This document shows, one piece after another, positions 1 to 10,931 of a stretch of DNA of 64,000 nucleotides. Source of the stretch: Dryocosmus kuriphilus. Its lineage: Eukaryota; Arthropoda; Insecta; Hymenoptera; Cynipidae. Numbering within the stretch: the first letter of the stretch is position 1; every line of letters begins with the position of its first letter. The notes beneath the pieces were generated by a model. The model was not told where the DNA came from, made no database searches, and was given only the letters and a program-made list of their open reading frames with translations. The position numbers were made by a program, and so were the translations under genes. The stretch lies in the NCBI GenBank assembly GCA_038277395.1, contig CM076196.1, forward strand, positions 136,288,730-136,352,729, given 5' to 3'.

Positions 1-430
1 CTAAATCAAAAAATGGTTAAAACAAAATTTGTAGAACTTTTTAGTTCAACAACTTGTTTTATTATCACTTTTTTTGTATCTTGAATATTTTGGCGGGAAC
101 CCGCAGTTTTTTATTTTTATTTGTCGAGAAATTAGAATTTTTGATTTTTAATAACGTTTTTTTTTCTCGATTAAAACAAAAACCGTGCATTTCATCAAAA
201 AATAGTTAATACAAAATTTGTAGATAGTTTTGAGCTGAACAACTTTGCTTGTTATGATTTTTTTCATATCTTGAATATTTTGGCAAAAAAACACAGTTTC
301 TTGTTTTTAATAACGTTTTCTCGATTAAAACAAAAACCGTGGATTTTATCGAAAAATGTTTAAAACAAAATTTGTAGATTTTTTTAAGCTGAATAATTTT
401 ACTTTCAACTATTTCTTTCATATCTCGCAT
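1..430. repeat. Diverged ~155-bp tandem subrepeats (old array edge)
   Basis: The motif 'atcaaaaaatggtt...caaaatttgtaga' followed by 'gaacaac', 'tatcttgaatattttggcg' and 'aataacgttttctcgattaaaac' recurs about every 150-160 bp. The same motif order is present twice inside each ~807-bp monomer of the main array. These copies are strongly diverged from one another, as expected at the edge of an old array. No coding sequence is supported here. Confidence 0.75.
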
Positions 431-740
431 AGCTTAGCCGGAAAATTGATTTTCTGATTTTGTGAAAACCGTTTTTGCTGGATAAAACAATAACCGCTGG
501 TCAACGGTCTCGTCCCTTCTTTTTGTACCCTAAAGAAGTCTCTCGAAGCACAATCCAATCCGATTAGTCCTTCGAAAGTTATCGCGACCACAGGCGACAA
601 CGACAACGACAAAGACAACGACAACGACGACAACGACAACGACAACAACAGACAGACAGATACCGTCGTAAAAACCGTTTTTTCTGACTCAGGGGGTCTC
701 AAAACGTGGAGATTTGATGAAAACTGTGGGGGTCTAATTT
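431..740. repeat. Diverged fragment of the ~807-bp satellite monomer, with CAACGA-type microsatellite
   Basis: It carries the monomer landmarks in order: 'ccgctggt', 'aaagaagt', 'caatccaatccgat', 'ttcgaaag', a microsatellite, 'cagacaga' and 'cagggggtc'. The microsatellite at about 596-650 is an imperfect CAACGA/ACGACA tract, not the pure TAC of the young monomers. Many substitutions separate it from the array consensus. Confidence 0.75.
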
Positions 741-1365
741 TACATAAATTTAATACCTTATGAGAATGTAATAAATAAAGAATATACAAATTAACATAAA
801 AGAAAATTGCCAAAATAAAAATTTACGGATTATAAAATTTCCGAAATTTAAAATAATGACAAAATTTTTAATTTGCGAAAAATAAAAATCTTGAAATATG
901 CAAATTGACAGTTTAAAAATGTCCGAAATTAAAATTTACGGAATTATAAAATTTGTGCATTATAATATTAACGAATTGTAGAATTAAAGAATTATTAATT
1001 TCCCCAAAATTCTTAAATTCACGAAATTTACAATTGCCGTAATTCAAAATTGTCGATATTTAAAATTGACGAAAATAAATATTGAAAGAATAAATAAAAT
1101 ATTGAATTGTTTATTGATTAATAAAAAGGGTTCAATAAAAAATAACGAAAAAATGAATACCGAATATATAAATTAATGAGATAGAATGCCGAAAATAAAA
1201 ATTGACGAATTAAAAAATATCCGAAATTAAAATTTACGGAATTATAAAATTTGTGCATTATAATATTAACGAATTATAGAATTAAAGAATTATTAATTTC
1301 CCCCAAATTCTTAAATTCTCGAAATTTACCATTGTCTTAATTCAAAATTGAGGGGTCGGATGCAA
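741..1365. repeat. AT-rich short-period repeat block, copy 1
   Basis: It is built of short degenerate phrases such as 'aaatttccgaaatttaaaat', 'aattgacgaa' and 'gaattataaaattt', spaced about 18-25 bp apart. The same order of phrases recurs near 2,640-3,095 and 6,560-7,020. Parts of the block repeat within itself: the phrase around 930-1,010 reappears around 1,215-1,300. No coding potential is visible. Its origin is not recognised. Confidence 0.65.
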
Positions 1366-2040
1366 TAACGGGACGAACGCTCGAAAACGTGTAAAAGAAT
1401 TGTCCGCGTGACTTCTGAAATGAAAATTTAAAAATTTTAAAAATTGATTTTTAAAAAATCTTACAGTATAGAAAATAGAAGGACAAAACTTTTTCCTATG
1501 TTCAATTTTTTTGTCTGAAGATTATTTTTAATAATAAAATTGAAAAAGTAAGAAAATATTGTTCGCTTATTTAGTTATTTTTTAAAACATAAATCGTCAT
1601 AAATTAATGAAATATTATTGAAACTGTTTGAAATTTGGCCTACACATGCAGTATACCATAGAGATGCCCACAAAGTAAACAAAGATCTGAAAATCTTCTT
1701 TTGTTTAATAATATTTAATTGCAAATTGTGGACGGTTTTTTACAGGAACGTTTTTTTACAGGAACATTTAAATGCTAACCTAGTTTAATTATTACTAACT
1801 ATCGAATATTAGCACATTTTGTTTATCGCTTTTTATCGTGGAATTTTTTCCTTTAACATTCATCAATTTTTTTCTTTTTATTATCTGGTTTTGTTAATGC
1901 ATTTTGTATTAAATTGTCATAAAAAAGACGAGCTTTTGGACTTAAATAATTTAATAGTTTTTCGACGTCTTTTAATTTTTCTTTACTTATTCCAACACCT
2001 CCAGCCGGTGGAGCACTAACGACGTACAGACGCGTAGCCA
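1366..2040. other. Non-repeat AT-rich stretch, no supported gene
   Basis: This stretch does not match the satellite, the AT-rich block or the retroelements in the window. Apart from the short minus-strand ORF at its right end, no ORF of useful length, RNA gene or repeat is seen. Confidence 0.4.
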
Positions 2041-2041
2041 T
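1853..2041 (-). CDS. 62-codon ORF fragment of unknown origin
   Basis: A short minus-strand ORF begins MATRLYVVSAPPAGG and ends in a Lys-rich tail (KKKKIDEC). Its middle (GISKEKLKDVEKLLNYLSPKARLFYDNLIQNA) reads like a charged helical segment and looks more protein-like than the surrounding AT-rich frames. I do not recognise a family. It starts just downstream, on the minus strand, of a possible LTR relic at 2,050-2,530, so it could be the first codons of a decayed retroelement ORF. A chance ORF is also possible. Confidence 0.25.
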   Translation of the reverse strand: MATRLYVVSAPPAGGVGISKEKLKDVEKLLNYLSPKARLFYDNLIQNALTKPDNKKKKIDEC

Positions 2042-2049
2042 TTAAATTC

Positions 2050-2530
2050 AAAAACAGCAGAGATCGTTTCCTACCGTGAAGGATGTGTCGATTCTTGCAA
2101 CCCAGCTTAGTGCACCCAGAATAGAAAAGGCGAATCGGGCCCAGTGCAGTTCTCTACGAAGTGCGACGGTCCAGGGAACAGTGTGTGAACCTTGACAAGT
2201 CACACCCTATCCAAAAACACAAGAAATCACATTCCTGCCCGCTCCTTCCTTCTCTCTTGCGAATGAAGTGTGGCGGTAGTCGTAAGTTTGGGTAAGTCAA
2301 CTTCTAGATCATTCTTTTGATAACTCAATTGTATTGAAATTGTACTGTATAATTATTTTGCATTCCTTCAATTTGAATAAAATAAAAATTAACATGTAGA
2401 GTCAGTGTATTGGTTATTCAAAACAACAGAAGTAAACCCTTTTCATCATCGAGATCCAGCGGTAACGAGGAGGACGAAAATAGGAACACTTTGAATTAAT
2501 AAGGTGGTAGTCACAATCCCACAAACAAAT
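2050..2530. mobile_element. Possible decayed LTR or other retroelement relic
   Basis: This ~480-bp stretch has more balanced base composition than its surroundings. It includes a polyadenylation-like 'gaataaaataaa' near 2,375 and, about 100 bp further, 'atccagcggtaacgagg'. This resembles the 3' part of an insect LTR and its leader. It has no partner LTR in the window, and no target duplication or primer-binding site was established. Weak call. Confidence 0.25.
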
Positions 2531-2635
2531 AAACAAATTAAGAAACTTAATTTGGCAGCTTAAACCTCCGGTACATTTTAATGAGTAGAATCATTTCACA
2601 GGTTTTTATTAATAATACAAATTATTATCTCGTAC

Positions 2636-3095
2636 GTAACAATATTGAATTATTTATTAATTAATTATAAAAGGACAAATAAAAAATAACGAAAAAATAA
2701 ATTACGAAAATTAAATTAAAAATTAAAAAAAAAATTAACGCAAAAGAAAATTGCCGAAAATAAAAATTGAGGAATTATAAAATTTCCGAAATTTAAAATA
2801 ACAACAAAATTTTTAATTGTCGAAAAAGAAAAATCTTCAAATATGCAAATAACCGGTTTAAAAATATCCGAAATTAAAATTTACCGAACCAAAAAAGTTT
2901 GTGAATTATAATATTAATGAATTATAGAATTAAAGAATTATTCATTTTCCCAAAATTCTCAACTTCCCGAATTTTAAAATTGTCGTAATTGAAAATTGCC
3001 GATATTCAAACTTGACGAAAATAAATCTTGAATTAAAAAATACAATATTGAATTATTTATTAATTAATTATAAAGGGACTAATCAGAAATAACGA
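2636..3095. repeat. AT-rich short-period repeat block, copy 2
   Basis: It shares phrase order with 741-1,365 and 6,560-7,020: 'gaattataaaatttccgaaa', 'aaaaattgccga' and 'gaattatttattaattaatta'. It is followed directly by the GC-rich hairpin module at 3,096, the same arrangement as at 6,560-7,170. Confidence 0.65.
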
Positions 3096-3470
3096 ACAAA
3101 AATCTGCCAGCTTCGCGGGCACATTCTCATCGCGCGAAGTATGAGCGCGCCATGGGCGCGCGTCTGTTGAAACTCGCGCTTCGCGCTCGATACGTTATTT
3201 ACCTCGCGCTACGAGCTCGGTGTTTGTACATCCCGCTACATTTGTACGTATGGATCTTTTAAAATTAAAGATCGAACTATTGACCAGTAAAATTAGTAAT
3301 TTTGAATTTTTTGTTAAAGCTCTTTCGGCTTTAACAAATACATTCTCATCAGGTGTATCGCACTTCGCACTCAAATAAAGTTTGTCCAAATGTGATATTT
3401 CTTTTGCAGTTTGAGTAAAAATAAAATTTTTTATTTTTAGTAACATTTTTCACAATTTAAAAAAAAAAAA
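3096..3470. repeat. GC-rich 'cgcttcgcg' hairpin module plus tail, copy 1
   Basis: Several short self-complementary words (gcgcttcgcgc type) occur in 'actcgcgcttcgcgctcga' and its variants, with 'cattctcatc' nearby. The following 'attaaagatc...' tail (3,240-3,440) also matches 7,170-7,390. The opening 'aaaaatctgcc.gct...cattctcatc' is the reverse complement of a conserved part of the 807-bp monomer. No gene is seen. Confidence 0.6.
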
Positions 3471-4555
3471 CTATGAGTCCTATGAAAACATGGTCTGAAG
3501 CAAATATGTAAACCTTTTTGAGATGAATAATTTTTCTCCTCCTGGACAAATATCACTCTTCGCATATAGTTTCAACGAAAAAATTGAATTCATGCTTATT
3601 AATAACATTTTTCACGATTAAAACAAAAACCATATGTTTTCAAAGCAAAAGTATAAATATAATTTGTAGATCTTTTTGAAATAAACAACTCCGCTTCTTA
3701 ACATTTTTTTCACATCTCGCATAGTTCGATGGGAAAATTGAATTCTTGATTTTTATTAATAACATTGTTGACCATTAAAACAAAAAACATGTGTTGTATC
3801 AAAAAATGGTGAAGAGAAAATTTGTAGATATTTTTGAAATAAAAGACTTTGCTTCTTAACAATTTTTTCGTATGTCGCATATTTTTCTTGAAAAGTAGAT
3901 TTTTAACTTTTTAATAATGTTTTTGTTAATTAAAAAAACTATTATACGTTTCATCAAAAAACTATGCCTTGGATCAAAAAATGGTTTTAAACAGATTGGT
4001 AGGTCTCTCCAAGGCGAACAATTCTGTTTCTTAATAATTTTTAGTATCTCGCATAATTGCATTTTTCAGACCGACTATCTAAAAATTAAGAAATTCACGC
4101 TTTTGATATACTTTAATCGACTGGCAAGCATGAGAAACTTGATGAGAATGCGCCTGAGTAGGGGGTAGATTTTTCAATAACGTTTAATAACTTTTTATTA
4201 ACTTTATGATAGTGTGTTTTTTTTTATTAAAACGACTATTATACGTTTCATGAATAAACTGTGCGTTGGATCAAAAAATAGTTTGAAGCATATTTGTAGA
4301 TATTTTTAAGATGAACAATTCTCCTTGTCAATATTTTCTCGTATCTCGCATAGTTTTGCTGAAAAGTGGATTTGTTTGTTTTTAATAACATATTTCACGA
4401 ATAACTCAAAAACTATGCGTCTTTCCTAAAAAATGATTGAAAGCAAATTTGTAGATCTTTTTGAGATGAACAACTTTATTTATTATGATTTTTTTCGCAT
4501 CTTGCATATTTTGACGGGAAATCTGAATTTTTTGATTTTTGGAAAGAATTTATTA
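3471..4555. repeat. Diverged ~155-bp tandem subrepeats
   Basis: Successive units contain 'atcaaaaaatggt', 'aatttgtaga', 'gaacaa', 'tctcgcata', 'gaaaa.tggatttt' and 'ataacatatttcacgaataactcaaaaactatgcg'. The units around 4,260-4,430 and 4,430-4,560 correspond to the two subrepeats in each young monomer. A 'gagaatgcgcctgagtagggggtagatttttcaataac' landmark lies at about 4,143-4,183. Confidence 0.75.
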
Positions 4556-6560
4556 TGGATAAACCCAGAACCGTTGGTTAAATACCGCTGGTTAACGAAC
4601 TCATCCTTAATTTTCACGCCTTAAAGAAGTTTACCAAAGCGCAATCCAATCCGATTAGTCCTTCGAAAGGTATCGTGTTCACAGACAACGAAGATAACGA
4701 CTACAACGACAACGACGGCAGACAAACACCAACGTAAAACATGTTTTTTCGGTTTCAGGGGGTCATGAAACGTCGAGATTTCATGAAATCCGCGAAATTC
4801 AGTTTTCACATAAAACTAGCACCTCCTCATTGAGATGAGAATGAAATAATAAAAATTGCATTTTTCAACCATAGACTATGTAAAAAATTAAGAAATTCAA
4901 GTTTCTGATATACTTAATTGACTGGTAAGCGTGAGAAACGTGATGAGAATGCGCGCAAGTAGCGGGCAGATTTTTTAATAACCTTTACTAACTTTCTTAT
5001 TGACTTTATAGTAATATACTTTTTGATTAAGACAACTATTATACGTTTCATGAGTAAACTCTGCGTTGGATCAAAAAATATTTTTTTGCTCTGTAGATTT
5101 TTTTAAGATGAACAACTCTGCTTCTTAATATTTTCTCGTATCTCGCATAGTTTTGCTGAAACGTGGATTTGTTTGTTTTTAATAACATATTTCACGAATA
5201 ACTCAGAAACTATGCGCCTTTCCTAAAAAATGGTAGCAGGCAAATTTGTAGATCTTTCTCTGAGATGAACAACTTTGTTTATTATGATTTTTTTCGTATC
5301 TTGCATATTTTGACGGCAAATTTGAACTGTTGATTTTTAGAAAGAAATTATGATGGATCAAACCAGGACCGTTGGTCAAAACCCACTGGTTAACCAACGC
5401 GTCCTTATTTTTCACGCCTTAAAGAAGTGTGCCAAAGCGCAATCCAATCCGATTAGTTCTTCGAAAGTTATCGTGTTCACAACGAAAACGACAACGACGA
5501 CAGACAGTCACCAACGTAAAAAAGTTTTTTTTTCGGATTCAGGGGGTCATGAAACGTCGAGATTTCATGAAATCTGCGAAAGTCAGTTTTCACATAAAAC
5601 TAATACCTTCTCATTGAGATGAGAATGTAATAATAAAAATTGCATTTTTCAGCCAGACTATGTAAAAGATTAAGAAATTCAAGTTTCTGATATACTTTAA
5701 TTGACTAGTAAGCGTGAGAAACGTGATAAGAATGCGCCTGAGTAGCGGGCAGATTTTTTAATAACCTTTACTAACTTTCTTATTGACTTTAAGGTAGTAT
5801 TTTTTGATTAAAACAACTATTATACGTTTCATGAGTAAACTATGGGTTGGATCAAAAAATAGTTTTTAAGTAAATTTGTAGATCTTTTTAAGGTGAACAA
5901 CTTTGTTTATTATAATTTTTTTCGTATCTTGCATATAGTTTTGCTGAAAAGTGGATTTGTTTGTATTTAATTACATATTTCACGAATAACTCAAAAACTC
6001 TGCGTCTTCCCGGCAAAATGATAGGAAGCAAATTTGTAGATATTTTCGAGATGAACAACTTTGTTTATTATCATTTTTTTCGTATCTTGCATATAATTTT
6101 GCTGAAAAGTCGATTTGTTTGTATTTAATAACATGTTTCACGAACAATTAAAAAATTATGCGTCTTTCCGAAAAAATGATAGGAAGCGAATTTGTAGACC
6201 TTTTTGAGATGAACAACTTTGTTTATTAGGATTTTTTTCGTATCTGGCATATTTTCGCGGGAAATTTGATTTGTTGATTTCTAGAAAGAAATTATGATGG
6301 ATAAAACCAGAACCGTTGGTCAAAAACCGCTGGTTATCGAACTCGTCCTTACTTTTTATACCTTAAAGAAGTATGCCAAAGCGCAATCCAATCTGATTAG
6401 TCCTTCGAAAGTTATCGTGTTCACAGAGTACTACAACAACGACGACAACGACAGACACCAACGTAAAACCTATTTTTTTGGATTCAGAGGGTCACGAAAC
6501 GTCGAGATTTCATGAAATCCGCGAAAGTCAGTTTTCAAATAAAACTAATACCTTCACATT
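4556..6560. repeat. Three diverged ~807-bp satellite monomers
   Basis: Monomer starts ('ggata/tca.accagaaccgttggt') lie near 4,555, 5,350 and 6,295. The third is cut by the AT-rich block after about 6,560. At the microsatellite position they hold imperfect CAACGA/ACGACA tracts (about 4,685-4,720, 5,478-5,505 and 6,425-6,455). They also read 'gatttcatgaaatccgcg' where young monomers read 'gatatcatgaatttcgcg'. The second monomer is longer because it contains an extra ~150-bp subrepeat. Confidence 0.8.
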
Positions 6561-7020
6561 GAGATGAGAATTTAATAAATAACGAATATAAAAATTAACG
6601 CAAAAGAAAATTGCCAAAATAAAAATTTACGAATTATAAAATTTCCGAAATTTAAAATAACGACAAAATTTTTAATTATCGAAAAATAATAATCTTTAAG
6701 TATGCAAATTAGCAGCTTAAGAATATCCGAAATTAAAACTTACTAAACTACAAAATTGTTGAATTATAATATTAACGAATTATAGAATTAAAGAATTATT
6801 AATTACCCCCAAATTCTTAAATTCCCGAAATTTAAAATTGTCGTAATTCAAAATTTTCAATATTTAAAATTGACGAAGACAAATATTGAATTACTAAATA
6901 AAATATTGAATTATTTATTAATTAATAATAAAGGGATTAATCAAAAATAACGAAAAAATGAATACCGAATATACAAATTAATGAAAAAGAAAATTGCCGA
7001 AAGTAAAAATTGACGAATTA
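6561..7020. repeat. AT-rich short-period repeat block, copy 3
   Basis: It matches the phrase order of the blocks at 741 and 2,636: 'gaattataaaatttccgaaattt', 'attgccgaaa' and 'gaattatttattaatta'. It begins abruptly inside the diverged monomer that started near 6,295, after 'gagatgagaattt', so it interrupts that monomer. Confidence 0.65.
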
Positions 7021-7440
7021 AAAAAAAATCTGCCCGCTTCGCGGGCACATTCTCAACGCGCGCTTCGCGCGACGTTTGAGCGGGCCCAGGGCGCGCGACT
7101 GATGGCACTCGCGCTTCGCGCTCGATAGGTTGTTTACCTCGCACTACGCGATCGGTGTTTATGGATCGTATAAACCTTTAAATTAAAGATCAAACCATGG
7201 ATCAGTGTAATATAGTAATTTTTGTAATTTTTTATCTTAATCTTTCAAACCGCCTACTTTTTTGTAATGAAATTATTAAATTAAAATTTTATTAAAAATT
7301 ACAAAAGAAATTTTTTTACTTAAGGCTCTATCGACCTTAAGGAATACATTCTCATCATGACACTCGCGCTTCGCGCTCGACACCTAATTTTTTTCCATTG
7401 TAGATTGGTTAATTTTTTGTTGTAATTTTACAAATTTTCA
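7021..7440. repeat. GC-rich 'cgcttcgcg' hairpin module plus tail, copy 2
   Basis: This is the second copy of the module at 3,096-3,470, again directly after an AT-rich block. The words 'gcgcgcttcgcgcg' and 'actcgcgcttcgcgctcga' can fold into small hairpins. The latter word occurs twice here, near 7,108 and 7,361. The tail holds 'attaaagatcaaacc' and 'atacattctcatca'. No gene is seen. Confidence 0.6.
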
Positions 7441-8380
7441 CAATGCAGGATATCAATTCTTAAAAGTGAAATGATGAAACTTATAAATAAATTCTGTAGT
7501 TTTTTTAAGGTAAACAATTCTACTAATTAATATCTCCTCATACCTTGCATAGCTTTGCGGCAAAGTGGATATATTTATCTTTAATAACATATTTCACGAA
7601 TAACTCAAAAACTATGCGAGATTACAAAAAAATAATATAGAGCATTTTCTAGACCTATTTGAGGTGAATAACTTTGATAATAAACATTTCTTTGATATCT
7701 TGCACAGTTTGGCGAGAAATTTGAATTTTTGATTTTTTAATAGCGTTTTCTAGGCTAAAACGAAAATCGTGCGTTTTATCAAAAAATGTTTTTAACAAAA
7801 TTTGTAGCTCTTTTTGAGTTAAATAACTTTGTTTTGTATCATTTTTTTTGTATCTTGCATATTTTGGCGGGAAATAACAGTTCTTTATTTTTAATAACGT
7901 CTTCTCAATTAAAAAAAAACGGTTAAAACAAAATTTGTAGATTTTTTTAAGATAAACAATTTGAGTTATATACATATTTTGCGTATCTTGCATAGTTTAG
8001 CCCCAAAATGGATTTTTTCGATTTTATGAAAACCGTTTTTGATGGATAAAACCATTTTCATGGATTAAAACCAAAACGGTGCATTTTATCAAAAAATGGT
8101 TAAAGCAAAATTTGTAGATCTTTCGAAGGTAAATAAATTTGTTCATTACCATTTTTTTCATATCTGAAATATTTTGGCGGGAAACCACAGTTTTTTAGTT
8201 TTAATAACGTTTTCTAGATTAAAACAAAAACCGTGAATTTTATCAAAAAACGGTTAAGACAAAATTTGTAGATCTTTTTAAGATGAACAATTTTACTTTC
8301 TGATATTTTGTTTGAATCTCGCATAGTTTAGCTGAAAAATGGATTTCTTTATTTTGTAAAAACCGTTTTTGATAAATAAA
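7441..8380. repeat. Diverged ~155-bp tandem subrepeats next to the non-LTR insertions
   Basis: Unit starts such as 'gtgcgttttatcaaaaaatg' (about 7,770), 'gtgcattttatcaaaaaatgg' (about 8,078) and 'gtgaattttatcaaaaaacgg' (about 8,232) are spaced 155 bp or multiples of it. Each carries 'aatttgtaga', 'tatcttgcatattttggcggg' and 'aataacgttttct'. This is the clearest view of the ~155-bp unit outside the monomer. Confidence 0.8.
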
Positions 8381-8508
8381 ACCATAACTGTTGGTCAAAA
8401 ATCGCTGGTGAACGAACTCGCCCTTACTTTTTGCACTTTAAAGAAGTGTGCCAAAGCGTAATCCAATCCGATGAGTCTTTCGAAAGTCATCGTGTACACA
8501 GACTCCAC

Positions 8509-8555
<47 letters not shown>
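8381..8555. repeat. Left half of the satellite monomer hit by the non-LTR insertions, ending in (TAC)n
   Basis: The monomer landmarks run to 'gtgtacacagactccacc', then a (CTA)n/(TAC)n tract from about 8,507 to 8,555. The tract is longer than the usual 7-8 units of intact monomers. At 8,555 it meets retrotransposon coding sequence. The monomer resumes with 'cggcagacagacacc' at 13,632, after two elements and two further CTA tracts. Confidence 0.85.
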
Positions 8556-8556
<1 letters not shown>

Positions 8557-9517
8557 GATCGAGGACTTTTGCCGCACAATAGAGGGTGAGGCTATTGTCG
8601 CTGGGGACTTCAATGCGAAGTCAATGGAGTGGGGAATGTCCTGGTCGGACAGGCGTGGGTCGGAGGTTAGTGACATGGTGGCTAGACTGGACATGACCGT
8701 AATTAATCACGGAAATGTCACAACTTTTCGTAGGGCGGGTTTTAGGGAAACGATCCCTGACATCACCATGGCCACTCAAGGTGCGGCCAGATGGATTATG
8801 GATTGGGCGGTTCTGGAGGAATATACGGCCAGTGACCACCAGTACATCTTTTTTAAATTTAAAGCGGAGCAAACCGAAACTCGAAAACGGGAACAGCAGT
8901 ATAATCGCAAAAAGGTCTGGAACCCAGCAAAGTTTAACCCGAGCAAGCTCCTCGAGGTTCTCGTGAGTAAGGGAAAGCACTTGCTGGAGGAAGGTACACC
9001 ACATGCACAAACAGAGACGGAGGTCGAGAGGAAAGTCCAGGACACGATGCAGCTCATTGCTGAAGGTTGCAATGCGTCGATGCCTAGGAAATCAACGAAT
9101 CCACACAGGAGGCCGGTATATTGGTGGTGCGAGGAAATTGCTGAGCTAAGGAAAATCTGTCAGAAGATGAGAAGGAAAGCCCTTAGAGCCAGGAAGAAAA
9201 ACCCGGGGAACGAATCCCCTAACAGGGTATACTTGTGCGAGAAGAAGAGGCTGAGAGCAGCCATAAAGGTAAATAAACGTCGGAAATGGGCTGAGCTCTG
9301 CGCGGAAGTTGAAAACGACACTTGGGGCCTCGGCTACCAGCTCGTGACGGGGAAGCTCAAGGGGAAAAAGCCACAGCAGGCCATGGATGCAGAGATAACG
9401 GAGGAAATTATCAAAGATCTCTTCCCAAGGTATCCAGAGAGTGTCCGTAAAAAAATACCTGTGGAGGGGGATATCCCTCTCTTTGTCCAGGCGGAGCTGA
9501 AAGGAGGCGGTGGATAG
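8556..9517 (+). pseudogene. E1 endonuclease remnant and linker
   Basis: The open frame starts in the microsatellite, which encodes a run of Tyr. True element sequence starts at about IEDFCRTIEGE. The motif GDFNAKSMEWG, then TIPDITMAT-like and ASDHQYIFFKF, are the C-terminal half of an APE/EEP endonuclease, which nicks the target to prime reverse transcription. A Lys/Arg-rich linker follows up to the RT. The frame ends at 9,517 in a Gly run, and the RT continues in another frame, overlapping by a few bases. The endonuclease's N-terminal catalytic residues are lost, so the copy cannot move itself. Confidence 0.8.
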
Positions 9518-10931
9518 TTTTGCAAACCGTAAATCCCCAGGTCCAGATGGGATTCCAACAATTGTAATAAAGACCATTGCGACAGAGTACCCGCACCTCC
9601 TCCTAAATATGTATAACTACTGCCTTGTGTCCGGAGTTTTCAGTGCCAGATGGAAGGTGCAGAGGCTGGTGCTATTGGACAAGGGGAGAGGCCCTCCAGT
9701 CACCCCGTCGTCATACAGACCGCTTTGCCTGATCGACGTCGTGGGCAAACTTTTCGAGAAGTTGATTCGGACCAGGCTAAGAGTGGCAATCGAGAGAGCA
9801 GGAGGAGTGGCCGATAACCAGTATGGTTTTCGACCGGGGAGGTCCACAGTGGGAGCAATTAGAGAGGTTCTGCAGGAGGCTGAGAGAGCGTGGCAAGGGA
9901 ACCACAGATCAAGGAGGGTCTGTGTGCTTGTCACCTTTGACGTGAAGAACGCCTTTAACTCCGTGGGCTGGGAGGACATCCTCAGCACACTCGAAAGGTT
10001 TGAAGTACCGGGATATATCAGGAGGATGATTGATAGCTATCTCTACGAGAGGAAGCTCCTGTATAACACGACGGATGGCCAGCGGTGTACGAGCATCACG
10101 GCGGGGGTTGCCCAGGGTTCAGCACTGGGCCCAGACCTATGGAATGTCACCTACGATGACGTGCTGACGATCAACCTACCAACTGATACGAAGCTGGTTG
10201 CGTTTGCGGATGATGTGGCGGCTGTCATAACGGTTAGAACGGAGGACTTAGCGAGAGAAAGAGTCACGCATGTAGCCAACAAGGTGAGGGTAAGCTTGGA
10301 GAAGCACGGCCTCCAGCTGGCTAGTCAAAAGACCGAAATCGTAGTCCTCACGAGACAGAGGCGTATCGAGAGGCCTTTTAGAGTGGAAATCGATGGCAAG
10401 GAGACAGTAGCTGTAAAGTCACTGAAGTACCTCGGCATAACGCTGGACGAGAAATTAACTTTCGGGCCGCACTTGCAAAAGGTAACGGATAAGGCGGAGA
10501 CCGTGGTCGCAATGCTCACCAGGCTAATGCCAAACGTCGCTGGACCTAGGTACGGTAAGAGGAAAGTGCTCATGAGCGTCACACAATCCATACTGCTCTA
10601 TGGAGCTGAAGCGTGGGCTGGTGCCATGAAGGTCAAAAAACATCGGGATAGATTATTGAAACTTCAGAGGAGGGCAGCCCTCAGGGTGATTTCGGGCTAC
10701 AGGACGGTCTCTGGAGCGGCAGCTCTGGTTATAGCTGGCACCATTCCCATAGATCTTCTGGCTGAGGAAAGGAGAAAGCTTTACGAAGCAAAGTCAGAAG
10801 GGGCAGGTAAGGAGGTGAAGGCGCAAGCAAGGATAGACACTTTGCGGCAGTGGGAAGATCAGTGGAGAGCGGAGAGTAGAGGCAGATGGACGGCGGTTTG
10901 TTGTGGGAGAAATTACGCCGTGGCTGGGTAG
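9510..10931 (+). pseudogene. E1 reverse transcriptase
   Basis: This 473-codon frame holds the RT core. It has SPGPDGIP (residues 9-16), SYRPLCLIDVVGKLFEKLI (69-86), DNQYGFRPGRST (102-113), the first catalytic Asp in TFDVKNAFNS (Asp144), GVAQGSALGPDLWN (199-212) and FADD (232-235) with the catalytic Asp pair. A thumb region and LKYLGITLDEKL follow. These are the blocks of non-LTR RTs, and the core has no missing catalytic residue. The frame is lost near 10,905, where the C-terminal domain continues in another frame. The initial Met is only the first Met in the frame, not a real start. Confidence 0.88.

Noticed and set aside
8505..8555. Telomeric target for the R1-type elements, as in TRAS and SART
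   Set aside because: No TTAGG-type repeat is seen; the target repeat is TAC/CTA and lies inside a satellite monomer.
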